From Candidatus Obscuribacter sp. (GTDB lineage: Bacteria > Cyanobacteriota > Vampirovibrionia > Obscuribacterales > Obscuribacteraceae), in the NCBI GenBank assembly GCA_021772095.1, contig JADYXR010000205.1:24825-88824 (forward strand): a DNA stretch of 64,000 bases. Reading direction: 5' to 3'. Both the position numbers and the translations under genes were made by a program. The notes beneath the pieces were generated by a model. It saw only the letters and a program-made list of their open reading frames with translations, was not told the DNA's origin and searched no databases. Below, one piece after another: positions 8,638 to 18,040 of this stretch (position 1 is the stretch's first letter; each line of letters begins with the position of its first letter).

Positions 8638-10140
8638 TTAGTTGGTACCATCCGTAGTGACAATCTTAAGTTTGTCGAGATAGCCATTGACGGAACGATA
8701 AGCTTGATCGCCTGACCAGGTCCACGAACGCCAGTCCGTTTTCCACGCGCCGCTGTGACTGGATCGCATCTTTTCTACAACAGCCAAACGTTCGCTCGGC
8801 TTTAAATGATTGATTCCAGCGACAAGTGGTGGCACTGCGTCACTACTCAAAGACAAGGCGTATGGAACATCAAAAACGTTTCCTTGTTTTGCGTGGTCAA
8901 TATTTGTAGATACGATCAACGCGTCCGGATTAATGCAGTGCAATCCGCCCACGACAAGCAAACCTGACATAACAGAAGCGAAGGCAAATGTTCTTCTTCG
9001 ACCACGCAAAACTGTGCATACGAAAACCAAACAGACCAGAGCCAACCACGCCATAAATGCAGTCGTGTACAAACGCAATTCGGTGAGTCCGTACTCGCTC
9101 TGATAGAGCCGCATACGCTGAACTGCCGAAATCATAATCACGGACAACAATCCAATTTGCACTCCAGTGAGCGATCGAATCAAAAGCATTCCGACTGCGT
9201 TTGTTTTTTCAACCAGCCAATCAAGCGTCAATAGAATCGGTAGCACAAGCGACGCAACAGTGACAAGTTCAAAAAATCCACGGCGAGCATATTCGGAATA
9301 AGTCAGACCGCTGGTCAACTCGACGAGATTAGCACCACCAAAGAAATATTTCGCTTGAACCAAAACGAATGCCAGAAACAATAAATCGATAAGCCCGAGG
9401 ACGACGCCGACTTCGACGAGGCCTAGCTTCGGCTTCAATGATGAATCGATCGATGGCGAATCAGAAGACGCCGTAAGTGGTCCGCGTAGCATCGAGAATA
9501 AATAACCACCCGCCCACCAGAACGTGCCGAATATCAACAACCAGTGCTGAAAATTCTTTACCGGATCAAACTGAAATACGTTTTTAACAACGGCTGCAAA
9601 AGCCGCATCAGCAGTGATTAACAAGACACCAAAGACCATGACGATTGGTGTTGCAATTGCCAGACCTCTCATGATTGCGTTCAACTGATAGCGAAGGCGA
9701 TCGTTCATCATGTTGCTCCAACCGATTTCCTTGGTCAGGAGCAAGATCGGCGTGGTGACCAGGTTATCGAGGATGTTGAGGACGGTAAACAAATAACGAG
9801 AGATTCCAGCGGTCACCATTTTGTGTCCCATCATCGAGAGCGATGCGGCCGACAGAAAAAATATCGCGCCCACTACATCCAAAGAGCGCAGCACTAGCGA
9901 CTCGCGCCAGACACAACCAGCAGCCAGGAAAAGTGGTGGCACAAGGAACCACGCACTCTTCCATTGGCTGGTCGGCTTTGTGCGGCATGTGAGGATCAAC
10001 GATGCAAAAGTGACTGTCAAAAGCCACACAAAGAGGTTTAGTCCCCAAGGGACAGACTTGAAGAGCGAATCATGGAAGAGATAATCGCTGAGCAAACCTA
10101 GAATTGCTGCTGCAGCTAAAACTGTTCTTGCCGTTTTCAT
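8638..10140 (-). CDS. DUF4173 (DUF4153-like) polytopic membrane protein
   Basis: The roughly 500-residue protein has about 10-12 hydrophobic segments and the signature parts of the DUF4173 family: LLITADAAFAAVV in the middle, then the YFFGG...GLTYSEYARRGFFEL block. The C-terminal 80 residues are soluble (DVPYALSLSSDAVPPLV) and probably outside. The biochemical role of this family is not established. The track begins at a GTG (10155); ATG 10140 is preferred because GGAG sits 9 nt before it. It stands alone between convergent and intergenic DNA. Confidence 0.75.
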   Translation of the reverse strand: MKTARTVLAAAAILGLLSDYLFHDSLFKSVPWGLNLFVWLLTVTFASLILTCRTKPTSQWKSAWFLVPPLFLAAGCVWRESLVLRSLDVVGAIFFLSAASLSMMGHKMVTAGISRYLFTVLNILDNLVTTPILLLTKEIGWSNMMNDRLRYQLNAIMRGLAIATPIVMVFGVLLITADAAFAAVVKNVFQFDPVKNFQHWLLIFGTFWWAGGYLFSMLRGPLTASSDSPSIDSSLKPKLGLVEVGVVLGLIDLLFLAFVLVQAKYFFGGANLVELTSGLTYSEYARRGFFELVTVASLVLPILLTLDWLVEKTNAVGMLLIRSLTGVQIGLLSVIMISAVQRMRLYQSEYGLTELRLYTTAFMAWLALVCLVFVCTVLRGRRRTFAFASVMSGLLVVGGLHCINPDALIVSTNIDHAKQGNVFDVPYALSLSSDAVPPLVAGINHLKPSERLAVVEKMRSSHSGAWKTDWRSWTWSGDQAYRSVNGYLDKLKIVTTDGTN

Positions 10141-10506
10141 TTGAACAAACTCCACGCGGAAGCCGAAACCAGCTGGCCTCGAACTCTCGAAGATCTTATA
10201 AATTAGTTTCTATGGCGATACAACACGCATTGACGGCTGGACCGAACCAGGAGTGCGTCAATGCGATTTGAAGTTGTCTGTTCAATCAGCATACATCAAA
10301 ACAAAATGGTGGCAATCGCCCAAAACCGTCAAATACGCCGTGTAAGGAACCCAAAGCTTGAACAGCTGGCGTTTTTGCGCGCCCTGTAAACCTTAAGTTA
10401 AGACCCAATCCATGCGCTTTACCGAGTTTGCGAATTTCTCTAACATCCGCCGAAACGCTCCTGCAGCGCGAGTTGGTGGACGGATCATTCATCCGACACT
10501 AGTCGA
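10141..10506 (-). other. Intergenic region between two minus-strand genes
   Basis: No feature I can support. A 68-residue ORF (10286-10492) has no ribosome-binding site and a random-looking composition. The promoter for the DUF4173 gene should lie at its right-hand edge... that is, just above 10140, but no clear -35/-10 pair is visible. Confidence 0.4.
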
Positions 10507-11184
10507 TCAGCTCATCAACTCAAGCGTATAGCCAAAACCTTTTCTTGTAGAAATTTGGATCGATGCTTTCTCAGCGTCCAGTTTTTTTCTGATCTTAGTT
10601 ATGTACGCTCTGATGCTGTCCGGTGTCACTTCGGATTCAGTCGACCACACGCGCTCCAGGAGCACTTCGGCAGGGAATGCATGGTTCGGATTTTTGAGCA
10701 GGAACTCAAGCAGCGCAAATTCTTTTGGATACAAAGAACATTTTCTATTATCAATAAGCATGACACCATTAACAGAATCAAGCTGCACATTTCCCATTGC
10801 CAGAACAGTTGGCTTGACCACTGGCTGTCGGCGTAGCAGCGCACGAATTCGCGCGGTCAACTCGACGTTTTCAAACGGCTTAGTAAGATAATCATCAGCT
10901 CCGGAATCCAAACCTCGCGCTTTATCAGTGGCTTGATTTTTTCCTGTGAGCATCAGTATTGGTGTCATTCCATTTCGGTTGCGATACTTTTCGCAGATGT
11001 CGAGACCGGTCATATCCGGCAGACCCCAGTCTAAAATGATCACATCATAGTGTTCTGTTTCTAAACGGAAAAGCGCTTCTTCACCGGTCTCAATTGCCTC
11101 GACAGCGAAATTTTGTCGCTCGAGAAATACCTTGAGAGTTTTCTTCAGAGCTAAATCATCTTCGACAAGAAGTATCTTTGACAT
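10507..11184 (-). CDS. OmpR-family response regulator
   Basis: The N-terminal receiver domain (about 1-115) has the acidic pair VEDD, the phospho-acceptor Asp in ILDWGLPD, the Thr of MLTGK and the Lys of LTKPF. The C-terminal winged helix (about 130-225) is of OmpR/PhoB type with YPKEFALLEFLLKNP and DSIRAYITKIRKKL. It should bind DNA as a dimer after phosphorylation by the kinase encoded immediately upstream (66 bp away, same strand). No target operator can be named from this window. Confidence 0.93.
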   Translation of the reverse strand: MSKILLVEDDLALKKTLKVFLERQNFAVEAIETGEEALFRLETEHYDVIILDWGLPDMTGLDICEKYRNRNGMTPILMLTGKNQATDKARGLDSGADDYLTKPFENVELTARIRALLRRQPVVKPTVLAMGNVQLDSVNGVMLIDNRKCSLYPKEFALLEFLLKNPNHAFPAEVLLERVWSTESEVTPDSIRAYITKIRKKLDAEKASIQISTRKGFGYTLELMS

Positions 11185-11250
11185 GACGTTCTAATTGCTC
11201 ATTGGTCGTGGTAATTGAAATGACCGTTTCATAATCACATTCACAGCGAA

Positions 11251-12705
11251 TCACTCATCTTTTGTACCATCCGCGACAGGTAGTCTAAACCAGAAAGCGC
11301 TTCCGCCGGTGGAGCTTTCACGGACTCCTATTGTACCGCCGTGCGCCTGGACAATCGATTTGCAAATCGCTAAACCCAAACCCATGCCGTGTTGTTCGCC
11401 TTCTTCGTCGCCGGTTAAACGTTCGTGGGCTTCGAAAATCTTGTCCCGTTTTTCTGCAGGAATTCCTGCACCATTGTCGACGATTTCGATTTCAACAAAA
11501 TCATCATCAACTTTCGCAGTGCTGATTGCAATCTCGGAGTTTCTCGGAGAATACTTAACCGCATTCGAGAGGAGATTGATCAAAACTTGCAGCAGTCGCT
11601 CGTAATCCGCATTCACAGTGAAGTCCGACGATTCGTTTTTCATCGTTATCTTTTTGCTTTGCGCATAAAGCGTCAAACTTCGAACGGCTTGATTAATAGC
11701 GTTAGCAACTTGCAAAGGACGCGCATCAACCTGAAAACGACCGAGTTCAATTTGCGTTAGATCAAGAAGATTGTTGGTGAGAGTCATCAGGCGTCGCGAT
11801 TCACCAGCAGCGTCCGAGACGAGTTCTCGCAGTCCGCTATCCAATGATGCTGAGTCTTCATCGAGTGTGTCGAGCGTAAGTTTAATGGTGGTTGCAGGAG
11901 TTCGAATGTCGTGACCAATCATGGCGACAAAGTCCTGCCTGATTCGTTCAGCACGTCGAAGATTCCCAGCCATCTCGTGAAACGCCGAGTCCACCACGCC
12001 GATTTCATCAGTCACCACCATTGGTGGCAGAAGAGCTTTCTTCTTCGAAAATAGATCTACATTCGTCAGAACGCGTTTAAGCCGTTGCTCAATGCTTTTT
12101 CCAAAGAAGCTGGCGATACCAAATGCGATGACCAAATTTCCGATCAAACCTAGCAGCATCACTCGACGCACCGCTTCTTGACGCGCTTCAAAACTTCGCT
12201 CAGGTTTCGAGTACGCATACAGCTCAGCGCCTGCCAGATCACGAGCGTGATGAACCATCTTGCGAACGCGCATATAGCCCGTCAATCGAGCGAGATTGTC
12301 ACCCGGATGCCGATCTTCTTGAATCATGCGTTTTTGATCGCGCAACGCCTGGATCGAAGTATGCATCTCACGATTTAAATACGCGAAGACTTTTTTATCG
12401 TGCTTGGAATTGTCCTTGAGAAAACGTAAATCGTTTTGGATCTCAGTAATTCCTTTTTCAAAATTTTCCTCGGTCATCGGACTCTGAGTGAACGCGTACA
12501 TGTAGAGCGCCGACGAAGCTTCGTAAGAGTGCACGAATAGACGGTCTACAGCAGAGATAATCGATCGAGCGTGAACTTCTTCAAGAGTTTCAGCATTTGC
12601 TCGTTCCAATTCTTTGTACAACATGCCGACAAAAATCAGCTGAAATAAAAGTGGTACCGCTACGATTAGCAGTCCTTTTTTTCTGATGCTCAAACGAATT
12701 GGCAA
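11251..12705 (-). CDS. Membrane sensor histidine kinase (HAMP-HisKA-HATPase)
   Basis: The first TM segment (about residues 10-30) and the second (about 182-202) flank a roughly 150-residue helical extracytoplasmic sensor region of the kind found in CHASE3-like domains. A HAMP linker follows, then the dimerisation/phospho-acceptor helix with IGHDIRTPATTIKL, and an ATPase domain with NLLSNAVKYSP, DNGAGIP and GMGLGLAICK. It is first in a two-gene operon with the OmpR regulator. The track start uses TTG with no clear ribosome-binding site, so the exact N-terminus is unsure by a few residues. The stimulus is unknown. Confidence 0.9.
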   Translation of the reverse strand: MPIRLSIRKKGLLIVAVPLLFQLIFVGMLYKELERANAETLEEVHARSIISAVDRLFVHSYEASSALYMYAFTQSPMTEENFEKGITEIQNDLRFLKDNSKHDKKVFAYLNREMHTSIQALRDQKRMIQEDRHPGDNLARLTGYMRVRKMVHHARDLAGAELYAYSKPERSFEARQEAVRRVMLLGLIGNLVIAFGIASFFGKSIEQRLKRVLTNVDLFSKKKALLPPMVVTDEIGVVDSAFHEMAGNLRRAERIRQDFVAMIGHDIRTPATTIKLTLDTLDEDSASLDSGLRELVSDAAGESRRLMTLTNNLLDLTQIELGRFQVDARPLQVANAINQAVRSLTLYAQSKKITMKNESSDFTVNADYERLLQVLINLLSNAVKYSPRNSEIAISTAKVDDDFVEIEIVDNGAGIPAEKRDKIFEAHERLTGDEEGEQHGMGLGLAICKSIVQAHGGTIGVRESSTGGSAFWFRLPVADGTKDE

Positions 12706-12808
12706 GGCAGTAAGTTCATCGGCAGGAACGATTCACCTAATGTACATCGTAATCGCCGATTAGTCGATATTCTGCGGACTTGTCAAACGCTTGATGCGCC
12801 GGAAACTT

Positions 12809-13165
12809 CTATTTCAAAAACGCTCTGATGCTTTCGGCAGGTCGCCCGAGAACCGCTTTGTTACCGCGTTCTACGATGGGGCGTTGCATGAGTTCCGGAT
12901 GTTTCGCCATCAGTTTGACAATTTCGTCATCGCTCAAATCTTTATTGGCAAGATCGAGATCTTTGTAAGTGCCTTCTTTCGTCCGCAAAAGATCGCGCGC
13001 TGGTAGACCAAGCTTTTTCAGCAACTCTTGAATCTTCGCGGCGGTCATCGGTTCAATGTAGTAATTGACCTTATCGAAGTCAATTCCTGATTCCGTCAAA
13101 ATCTTATTGACCTGACGGCAAGTGGTGCAGGTCGGTTTTTCGTAGATCGTAATCTTGTCTGACAT
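12809..13165 (-). CDS. ArsC/Spx-family (arsenate reductase-like) thioredoxin-fold protein
   Basis: The 118-residue protein has the family layout: ITIYEKPTCTTCRQ with a CxxC, an internal TAAKIQELLKKLGL helix, and the C-terminal RPIVERGNKAVLGRP block characteristic of ArsC-family reductases. It may reduce arsenate with glutaredoxin/thioredoxin or act as a Spx/YffB-like redox protein; the CxxC favours a general redox role. The track start (13339) is rejected because AGGAG lies 7 nt before the ATG at 13165 and the family begins there. It is divergent from dinB with about 70 bp between start codons, so their promoters face away from each other. Confidence 0.85.
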   Translation of the reverse strand: MSDKITIYEKPTCTTCRQVNKILTESGIDFDKVNYYIEPMTAAKIQELLKKLGLPARDLLRTKEGTYKDLDLANKDLSDDEIVKLMAKHPELMQRPIVERGNKAVLGRPAESIRAFLK

Positions 13166-13237
13166 GTTGGCTCCTCTGCTTCGCAACAAGATAGATCGTG
13201 CATGGTAGCACAGTCTGTGCGATAATTTTGGTCTACG

Positions 13238-14329
13238 ATGAATGCACAGCCTCAAAATCCGCGGAAAATTATTCACGTCGATATGGATGCATTTTTTGCG
13301 TCGGTAGAGCAACGCGACAATCCGAATTACCGCGGACATCCAGTTGCCGTCGGTGGTTCACCGGAAGGGCGCGGTGTCGTAGCGGCTGCAAGTTACGAGG
13401 CTCGCAAGTTTGGCATCTTCTCTGCGATGCCCGCGCGCACGGCGATCCAGAAGTGCCCGCATCTGATTTTCGTACGTCCTCGTTTCGATGTATATCGTCA
13501 AATTTCCGAGCAAATCAGAGCGATATTCCATGAATATACCGACCTGGTCGAGCCGCTGTCACTCGATGAAGCGTATCTGGATGTCACTGAAAATAAACCC
13601 GGCATTCCTTCGGCGACCTTGATTGCCAGAGACATCAAAAAACGAATTTTGGAAGAGACAAGCCTCACCGCATCAGCCGGGATCTCGATCAACAAATTTC
13701 TTGCTAAAACCGCATCTGGTATCAGAAAACCAAACGGAATGTATTTGATTCCGCCGGATAAAGCAGAAGCGTTTATGGAAACATTGCCGATTGAAGATTT
13801 CTACGGCGTTGGCGATGTCACCGCAAAGAAGATGCACCAGCTCGGAATACGAAACGGGGCCGACCTGAAAAGCTGGAGCGAACGCGATCTTCTGGATAAG
13901 TTCGGCAAAGCCGGCGCCTGGTATTACTTAATCGCACGGGCCCAGGACGACCGTGTCGTTTGTCCGAACCGGGTGAGAAAGTCCGTCGGGGCTGAAGAGA
14001 GCTTCGCAGAAGATCTGAAAGATCGCGGCGAGATGATGATGCAGTTGGGTGAAATCGCCAAAACTCTAGTTCGCAGAATCGGTGACAATGGCGGCGGACG
14101 CACGCTTACGTTGAAAGTCAAATACGCCAACTACCAGCAAGTAACTCGCAGTCGCACCGTCCTTGATACCATCAACCAATTCGACAACATAATGAAAATC
14201 GCAAACGATCTTCTTGATACGACTGAGGCAGAAGAGCGAAATGTGCGATTGCTCGGACTGACGCTTTCGAACTTGGACAGCGAACGCGAGCATGACGAGT
14301 GGGTCCAGCTCACGTTGCAGTTCACTTAG
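13238..14329 (+). CDS. dinB: DNA polymerase IV (Y-family translesion polymerase)
   Basis: Carries the Y-family catalytic motifs HVDMDAFFASVE (metal-binding Asp) and SLDEAYLDVT (catalytic Asp-Glu), the nucleotide-contacting YEARKFG region, helix-hairpin-helix thumb residues (FYGVGDVTAKKM) and a little-finger domain ending at 363 aa, close to the usual 350-360. It copies past damaged bases at the cost of accuracy. I see no canonical sliding-clamp-binding tail motif, although LTLQFT at the extreme C-terminus is a weak candidate. An 18-bp minisatellite begins at its stop codon. Confidence 0.95.
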   Translation: MNAQPQNPRKIIHVDMDAFFASVEQRDNPNYRGHPVAVGGSPEGRGVVAAASYEARKFGIFSAMPARTAIQKCPHLIFVRPRFDVYRQISEQIRAIFHEYTDLVEPLSLDEAYLDVTENKPGIPSATLIARDIKKRILEETSLTASAGISINKFLAKTASGIRKPNGMYLIPPDKAEAFMETLPIEDFYGVGDVTAKKMHQLGIRNGADLKSWSERDLLDKFGKAGAWYYLIARAQDDRVVCPNRVRKSVGAEESFAEDLKDRGEMMMQLGEIAKTLVRRIGDNGGGRTLTLKVKYANYQQVTRSRTVLDTINQFDNIMKIANDLLDTTEAEERNVRLLGLTLSNLDSEREHDEWVQLTLQFT

Positions 14330-14483
14330 CCGCTGCTATTTACCTGGCCGCTACAGTTTACTTGGCCGCTGCAGTTTACTTGGCCGCTGCAGTTTACTGA
14401 GCCCCTGCTGTTTACTTGCCCGCTTCTGTTTACTTGCCCGCTTCTGTTTACTCGCCCGCTGTTTACTTAGCCGCTGCTGTTTG
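14326..14483 (+). repeat. 18-bp minisatellite starting at the dinB stop codon
   Basis: About nine tandem units of the form TTGGCCGCTGCAGTTTAC, with drift to TTGCCCGCTTCTGTTTAC in the later copies and one 15-bp unit. The stop codon TAG of dinB belongs to the first unit. There are no unique spacers, so it is not a CRISPR array. Confidence 0.9.
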
Positions 14484-14571
14484 TTTGGCTAACAACTTGA
14501 TTTAGATCCCTGAACACGGATTGAAGCGATGAGCTGCGTTTCGCCAGCACATCGCCTCAGCCAGTTGGGTG

Positions 14572-15441
14572 TTATTGAGCAGTGGAGAACGTTCCGCTCG
14601 AGAAGTCTTGCATCGCCTGCTGAATTTCTTCCGAGCTGTTCATCACGAACGGTCCATAGCCGACAACCGGTTCATCGATTTGCTTACCGTTGAGAATAAG
14701 CAATCGAGCGGGACCATCAGCAGCCATTTCGATCTTGGAACCGTTGCGTTCAAGGATCATGATAGAGATACCATCAGTGGTATCAGTACCATTGACGGTG
14801 ACTGCGCCTTCCATGACGAATAGCGCGGTCGTATAACCTTCAGGAAGCACCACGCTCAACCTACCCTTGCCTGTGAATTCGATGTCGATCAAGTTCACTG
14901 GTGTAAAAGTTTTCGCCGGGCCGCTCACATCGCCCAACTTCCCGGAGATGACGCGCGTCTTCGAGGCACCATCGGCGCCTACGATTACTGGAATATCTGC
15001 AGCGTGAAGCGTTTGATAGCGCGGCTCCGTCATTTTTTTATCGGCGGGAAGATTGACCCACAGTTGCACCATTTGCAGAGTGCCACCAGTTTTGCGGAAT
15101 GATTCAGAATGCAGCTCTTCGTGAAGAACGCCTTTACCAGCGGTCATCCACTGCACATCACCAGGTCCGATTTCGCCGAAATTACCTGCGGTATCTTTAT
15201 GCTGCAGACCACCTTGCAGAACCAACGTCACTGTTTCAAATCCACGATGTGGATGCATGCCGACGCCGAGCTTTTTCTCGGTAGGCGGAAACTCAGATGG
15301 ACTGCCGTAGTCGAGCATCAAGAACGGGCTTAACTGAGACTTTCCTAAGTCGTTGTACGAAAACAAATTACGAACAGGCAAACCGTCTCCCACCATATGT
15401 GGTGGTCGAGGTTGGTGGCTGCTCACTACTTTTTTAGACAT
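14572..15441 (-). CDS. Pirin family protein
   Basis: A bicupin of 289 aa. The N-terminal cupin carries the pirin metal-site residues HPHRGFETVTLVLQGG and HEELHSE, with GDVQWMTAGKGVLHEE between them. The C-terminal cupin has the conserved GPFVMNSSEEIQQAM end. Bacterial pirins include quercetin dioxygenases and redox-sensitive cofactors; the actual role here is not defined. The track start (15462, GTG) is replaced by ATG 15441, preceded by GAGGTATCACC. It is convergent with dinB across the minisatellite. Confidence 0.9.
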   Translation of the reverse strand: MSKKVVSSHQPRPPHMVGDGLPVRNLFSYNDLGKSQLSPFLMLDYGSPSEFPPTEKKLGVGMHPHRGFETVTLVLQGGLQHKDTAGNFGEIGPGDVQWMTAGKGVLHEELHSESFRKTGGTLQMVQLWVNLPADKKMTEPRYQTLHAADIPVIVGADGASKTRVISGKLGDVSGPAKTFTPVNLIDIEFTGKGRLSVVLPEGYTTALFVMEGAVTVNGTDTTDGISIMILERNGSKIEMAADGPARLLILNGKQIDEPVVGYGPFVMNSSEEIQQAMQDFSSGTFSTAQ

Positions 15442-15512
15442 GGTGATACCTCGGGACTCCACTCTTGATTATCCCGCAGTTTCTGCCGATCTCCCGAGCC
15501 ATAGCAATTCGT

Positions 15513-15740
15513 TTAGATTGGTGTTACTTCAAAGTAACCATGTTTCAAAAAACACATCGAACGATTTTCAACCCAAATTAGAGTAAGCAATTTGTGCGTC
15601 GGATCCCGAAGAATAAACGCTCGCAAAGGGTGAACCCATTCAAAAGAGTACGTTTTCAAAAACAGCTTGGTTTTGTTCGCGAAACTATCCAGGTTCAATC
15701 GCACGTAAGACTGAACCTCTACACTCCGCATTAGCGCCAT
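15513..15740 (-). CDS. Possible small protein, unknown
   Basis: The 75-residue ORF upstream of pirin has a reasonably protein-like composition (VRLNLDSFANKTKLFLKTYS...), but no good ribosome-binding site and no family I recognise. A perfect palindrome, GTTACTT-CA-AAGTAAC, lies inside its 3' end (about 15522-15537), which could equally be a regulatory site. It covers most of a 357-bp gap that must also hold the promoters of pirin and of the divergent gene at 15800. Confidence 0.25.
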   Translation of the reverse strand: MALMRSVEVQSYVRLNLDSFANKTKLFLKTYSFEWVHPLRAFILRDPTHKLLTLIWVENRSMCFLKHGYFEVTPI

Positions 15741-15799
15741 TAAACGGAGCTTCTTGATATTTGATCTATAATGCTCCGCGTCGGACTGGGGATAAAATT

Positions 15800-16891
15800 A
15801 TGAAATGGACTTCACTTCTGTTGGTGTCCGCTGCGGCAGTCGTTGTGCCGGGCGACGCTCACGCCATCAAGCCAACCGGAGACTCGCTGTCGACTAAGTC
15901 TGCTCATGAGACGCTGGCTCTGAAACCTGCAAACCGCTACCTCGCCTCAAGTGCGACGGGAGCTGCCACCAGCGCAAAGGTAGATCCGAAAGCCAGCGCT
16001 GAATTGGAAACGCTCGAGAAGCGCTTCTTCAGGCACGATTTCACAAACGAGTCGATCGACGATCGCCTGACGCGCATGGAAAAGTTCACGTTCGGCGATA
16101 CCAACAAAGGCACCGAGCAAGAACGCCTGACTAAGCTTTCCGCCATTTTGGAAACACACTCGTCTGATACCCCATTGAGCAGCATCTCTACAAAACCCAT
16201 GAAGAATGCCGCAGCGCCAGCATCTCCAGGCAGCTCGACACCAGCAGACGACTCTTCTGCCGACGCTGACGATTCGAACGACGGCTCAGATTACCCGCAC
16301 GTAACCTTCCTCGAAGACGAAATTCTCGGTCAACATTTCACAGGTTCACTGCAAAAACGTCTTGCCAGGCTTGAGACCAAAGCCTTCGGAAGCGCTTCGC
16401 CGAACCCGGATTTCAGCGCCAGAACTGATGCCCTCGAGCGTTACGCCGAGGTCAAACTTCACAAGAAAGCATTCGACCAACCGGTCGATAGCCCGGAAGC
16501 CCCGAGAGCACCTCGTTTTGGTCCTCGCTTCGGAATGGGAAGCGGCATGGGCATGGGTAACGCGATGGGCATGGGCGGCGGCATGGGTGGAATGAATTTC
16601 TCCGATGCAGATGACTCAACTCCGGCTCCGAAAGCGCCTCCACCGGAAGATCCGACGGCTTCGCTCCCCACACCTCCACCTGAAGGCGCGCGTTTGTTGT
16701 CCCGCGTGGCGTGGTGCGAAATGCACTTGTTCAACAAAACATATCCAGACATGCATTTGCTCCAACGTCTGCATCAACTCAATGCGCAGTTGAATCCGAC
16801 TGACAAAGAGAAAGACATTCAGCTCATGGATCACGTAGATACAATCGTCAAAGAAGTCGTGATGCGTCAGCATCCACCGACCAGAAGCTAA
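15800..16891 (+). CDS. Secreted repeat protein with Gly/Met-rich linker (unknown function)
   Basis: A signal peptide ending DAHA is followed by two copies of a helical motif of about 45 residues: LEKRFFRHDFTNESIDDRLTRMEKFTFGD and LEDEILGQHFTGSLQKRLARLETKAFGS. A third, more divergent copy near the C-terminus runs LLSRVAWCEMHLFNKTYPDMHLLQRLHQLN. Between copies lie Ser/Asp-rich and Gly/Met-rich (GMGMGNAMGMGGGMGG) linkers. I do not know its function; it is probably periplasmic or surface-associated. The track start at 15761 is replaced by ATG 15800, which follows GGGG and opens with the signal peptide. Confidence 0.7.
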   Translation: MKWTSLLLVSAAAVVVPGDAHAIKPTGDSLSTKSAHETLALKPANRYLASSATGAATSAKVDPKASAELETLEKRFFRHDFTNESIDDRLTRMEKFTFGDTNKGTEQERLTKLSAILETHSSDTPLSSISTKPMKNAAAPASPGSSTPADDSSADADDSNDGSDYPHVTFLEDEILGQHFTGSLQKRLARLETKAFGSASPNPDFSARTDALERYAEVKLHKKAFDQPVDSPEAPRAPRFGPRFGMGSGMGMGNAMGMGGGMGGMNFSDADDSTPAPKAPPPEDPTASLPTPPPEGARLLSRVAWCEMHLFNKTYPDMHLLQRLHQLNAQLNPTDKEKDIQLMDHVDTIVKEVVMRQHPPTRS

Positions 16892-16954
16892 GATTCTAGT
16901 GACGGCTTAGTCCGCGAGTGAACGCCTGGACTTGTTCATGCCTAGATCTGTTGT

Positions 16955-16976
16955 GCGAACGCCTGCATTCGTTCGC
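16955..16976 (+). other. Hairpin between convergent genes
   Basis: A perfect 7-bp inverted repeat, GCGAACG-N8-CGTTCGC, in the gap between two convergent genes. Copies of GCGAACGC occur nearby on both sides (about 16917 and 16987). There is no T run, so it is at most a weak bidirectional terminator. Confidence 0.4.
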
Positions 16977-17047
16977 GCCCTAGTTATGCGAACGCAAATT
17001 GAACAGAAGTATTCGGCAGACGAGATATTCGTTTGTGAAACGCTCAT

Positions 17048-17860
17048 CTAGTATCCGTGCTTCTTCAACCAGGCGCGGTCTGCTTTGGCGTTCTTCGAAT
17101 TGACGCCTTCGAGCTTCTCAAACGCTTGAGCACGATATGTATATCCGCCCGCATAATTCGGACTTAGTTTGATTATTTCGGAGAAATCATCGCGCGCTTT
17201 GTCGTACTTCCCAGTGGCTTGGTATGCGCGTCCACGAAGTTCGTAGCTATCGAAATTTTTAGGATCGAGTGCAACGATTGCATCGAAATCAGAAACAGCT
17301 TTATCATATTGTTTGACGTCAATAAAAAGCAGTCCACGCTGAACCAGTGGCCATCGCAGTTTCTTATCGATCTCAACTACTTTGGTGAAATCAGAAATCG
17401 CTGATTCGTTTTGTCCCTTCGCTTTTTTGAGCATGCCACGACTGCCGTACGCATCGACATGTTTAGGATCATTCTCAATGGCAAGCGTGAAGTCACTGAT
17501 GGCGCCTGCCAAATCCTTCATTCCTTCTTTTAAATGACCACGATTAAAATAGGCTTCCGCATTTTTCGCGTTTAAACTGATTGCAGTGTTGTAATCCTTC
17601 ATCGCGAGCTTGTCGTTATTCATGAACGCGTGCGCTTGCGCTCGCTTACAAAATGCCATCGAGTTTTTCGGCTCAGCTTTGATCACTTTGTTGAACTGCT
17701 CGATTGCCTTGCGCGCATCGCTTTGCTGCAAAAACTTGCAACCCAATTCGTAGGATTTCTGATCCGGTGCTTCAGAAAATGCACATTGGGCGTTTGTCAG
17801 GCTGAGTGATAAAGCAGCGAACGCGGCGACCAGAGTGAGAGCGTGTTTGTTCATTTTCAT
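17048..17860 (-). CDS. Secreted tetratricopeptide-repeat protein
   Basis: A signal peptide (LTLVAAFAALSLSLTNAQC) precedes about six consecutive 34-residue TPR units, each with the typical A-x-x-D-F/Y-x-x-A-I pattern (for example AISDFTLAIENDPKHVDAYGSRG). The protein ends in AKADRAWLKKHGY. TPRs form a superhelix for protein binding, so a scaffold role in the periplasm or at the cell surface is likely. No partner is suggested by the neighbours. The two Met codons at the start (17860, 17854) cannot be told apart. Confidence 0.85.
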   Translation of the reverse strand: MKMNKHALTLVAAFAALSLSLTNAQCAFSEAPDQKSYELGCKFLQQSDARKAIEQFNKVIKAEPKNSMAFCKRAQAHAFMNNDKLAMKDYNTAISLNAKNAEAYFNRGHLKEGMKDLAGAISDFTLAIENDPKHVDAYGSRGMLKKAKGQNESAISDFTKVVEIDKKLRWPLVQRGLLFIDVKQYDKAVSDFDAIVALDPKNFDSYELRGRAYQATGKYDKARDDFSEIIKLSPNYAGGYTYRAQAFEKLEGVNSKNAKADRAWLKKHGY

Positions 17861-17994
17861 TTATATAGGTTTCGATTTCTTTGAGCAAACCAATTCAACC
17901 TACACATTTTACGCGCTCGGTTTGTGTCACGTCCATAAAGTGGTGGCGAAAAGCAACGTTTAGCATGAGAAATTTACTTTCGCAATTCAGGTCC

Positions 17995-18009
17995 GCACCG
18001 CCAATGGTG
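17995..18009 (+). repeat. Short repeated hairpin element, copy 1
   Basis: GCACCGCCAATGGTG, a CACC-N6-GGTG hairpin, recurs exactly at 62174-62188. Both copies lie just beyond a gene's 3' end (31 bp past the Sel1 gene stop here). Confidence 0.5.
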
Positions 18010-18040
18010 TCACAGTAAATTTGAGTCACTAGTAAACGAG

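Noticed and set aside
10286-10492. 68-residue ORF between the DUF4173 and response regulator genes
   Set aside because: No ribosome-binding site and random composition.
14326-14483. CRISPR-like array
   Set aside because: The 18-bp units are directly adjacent with no unique spacers and no cas genes nearby.
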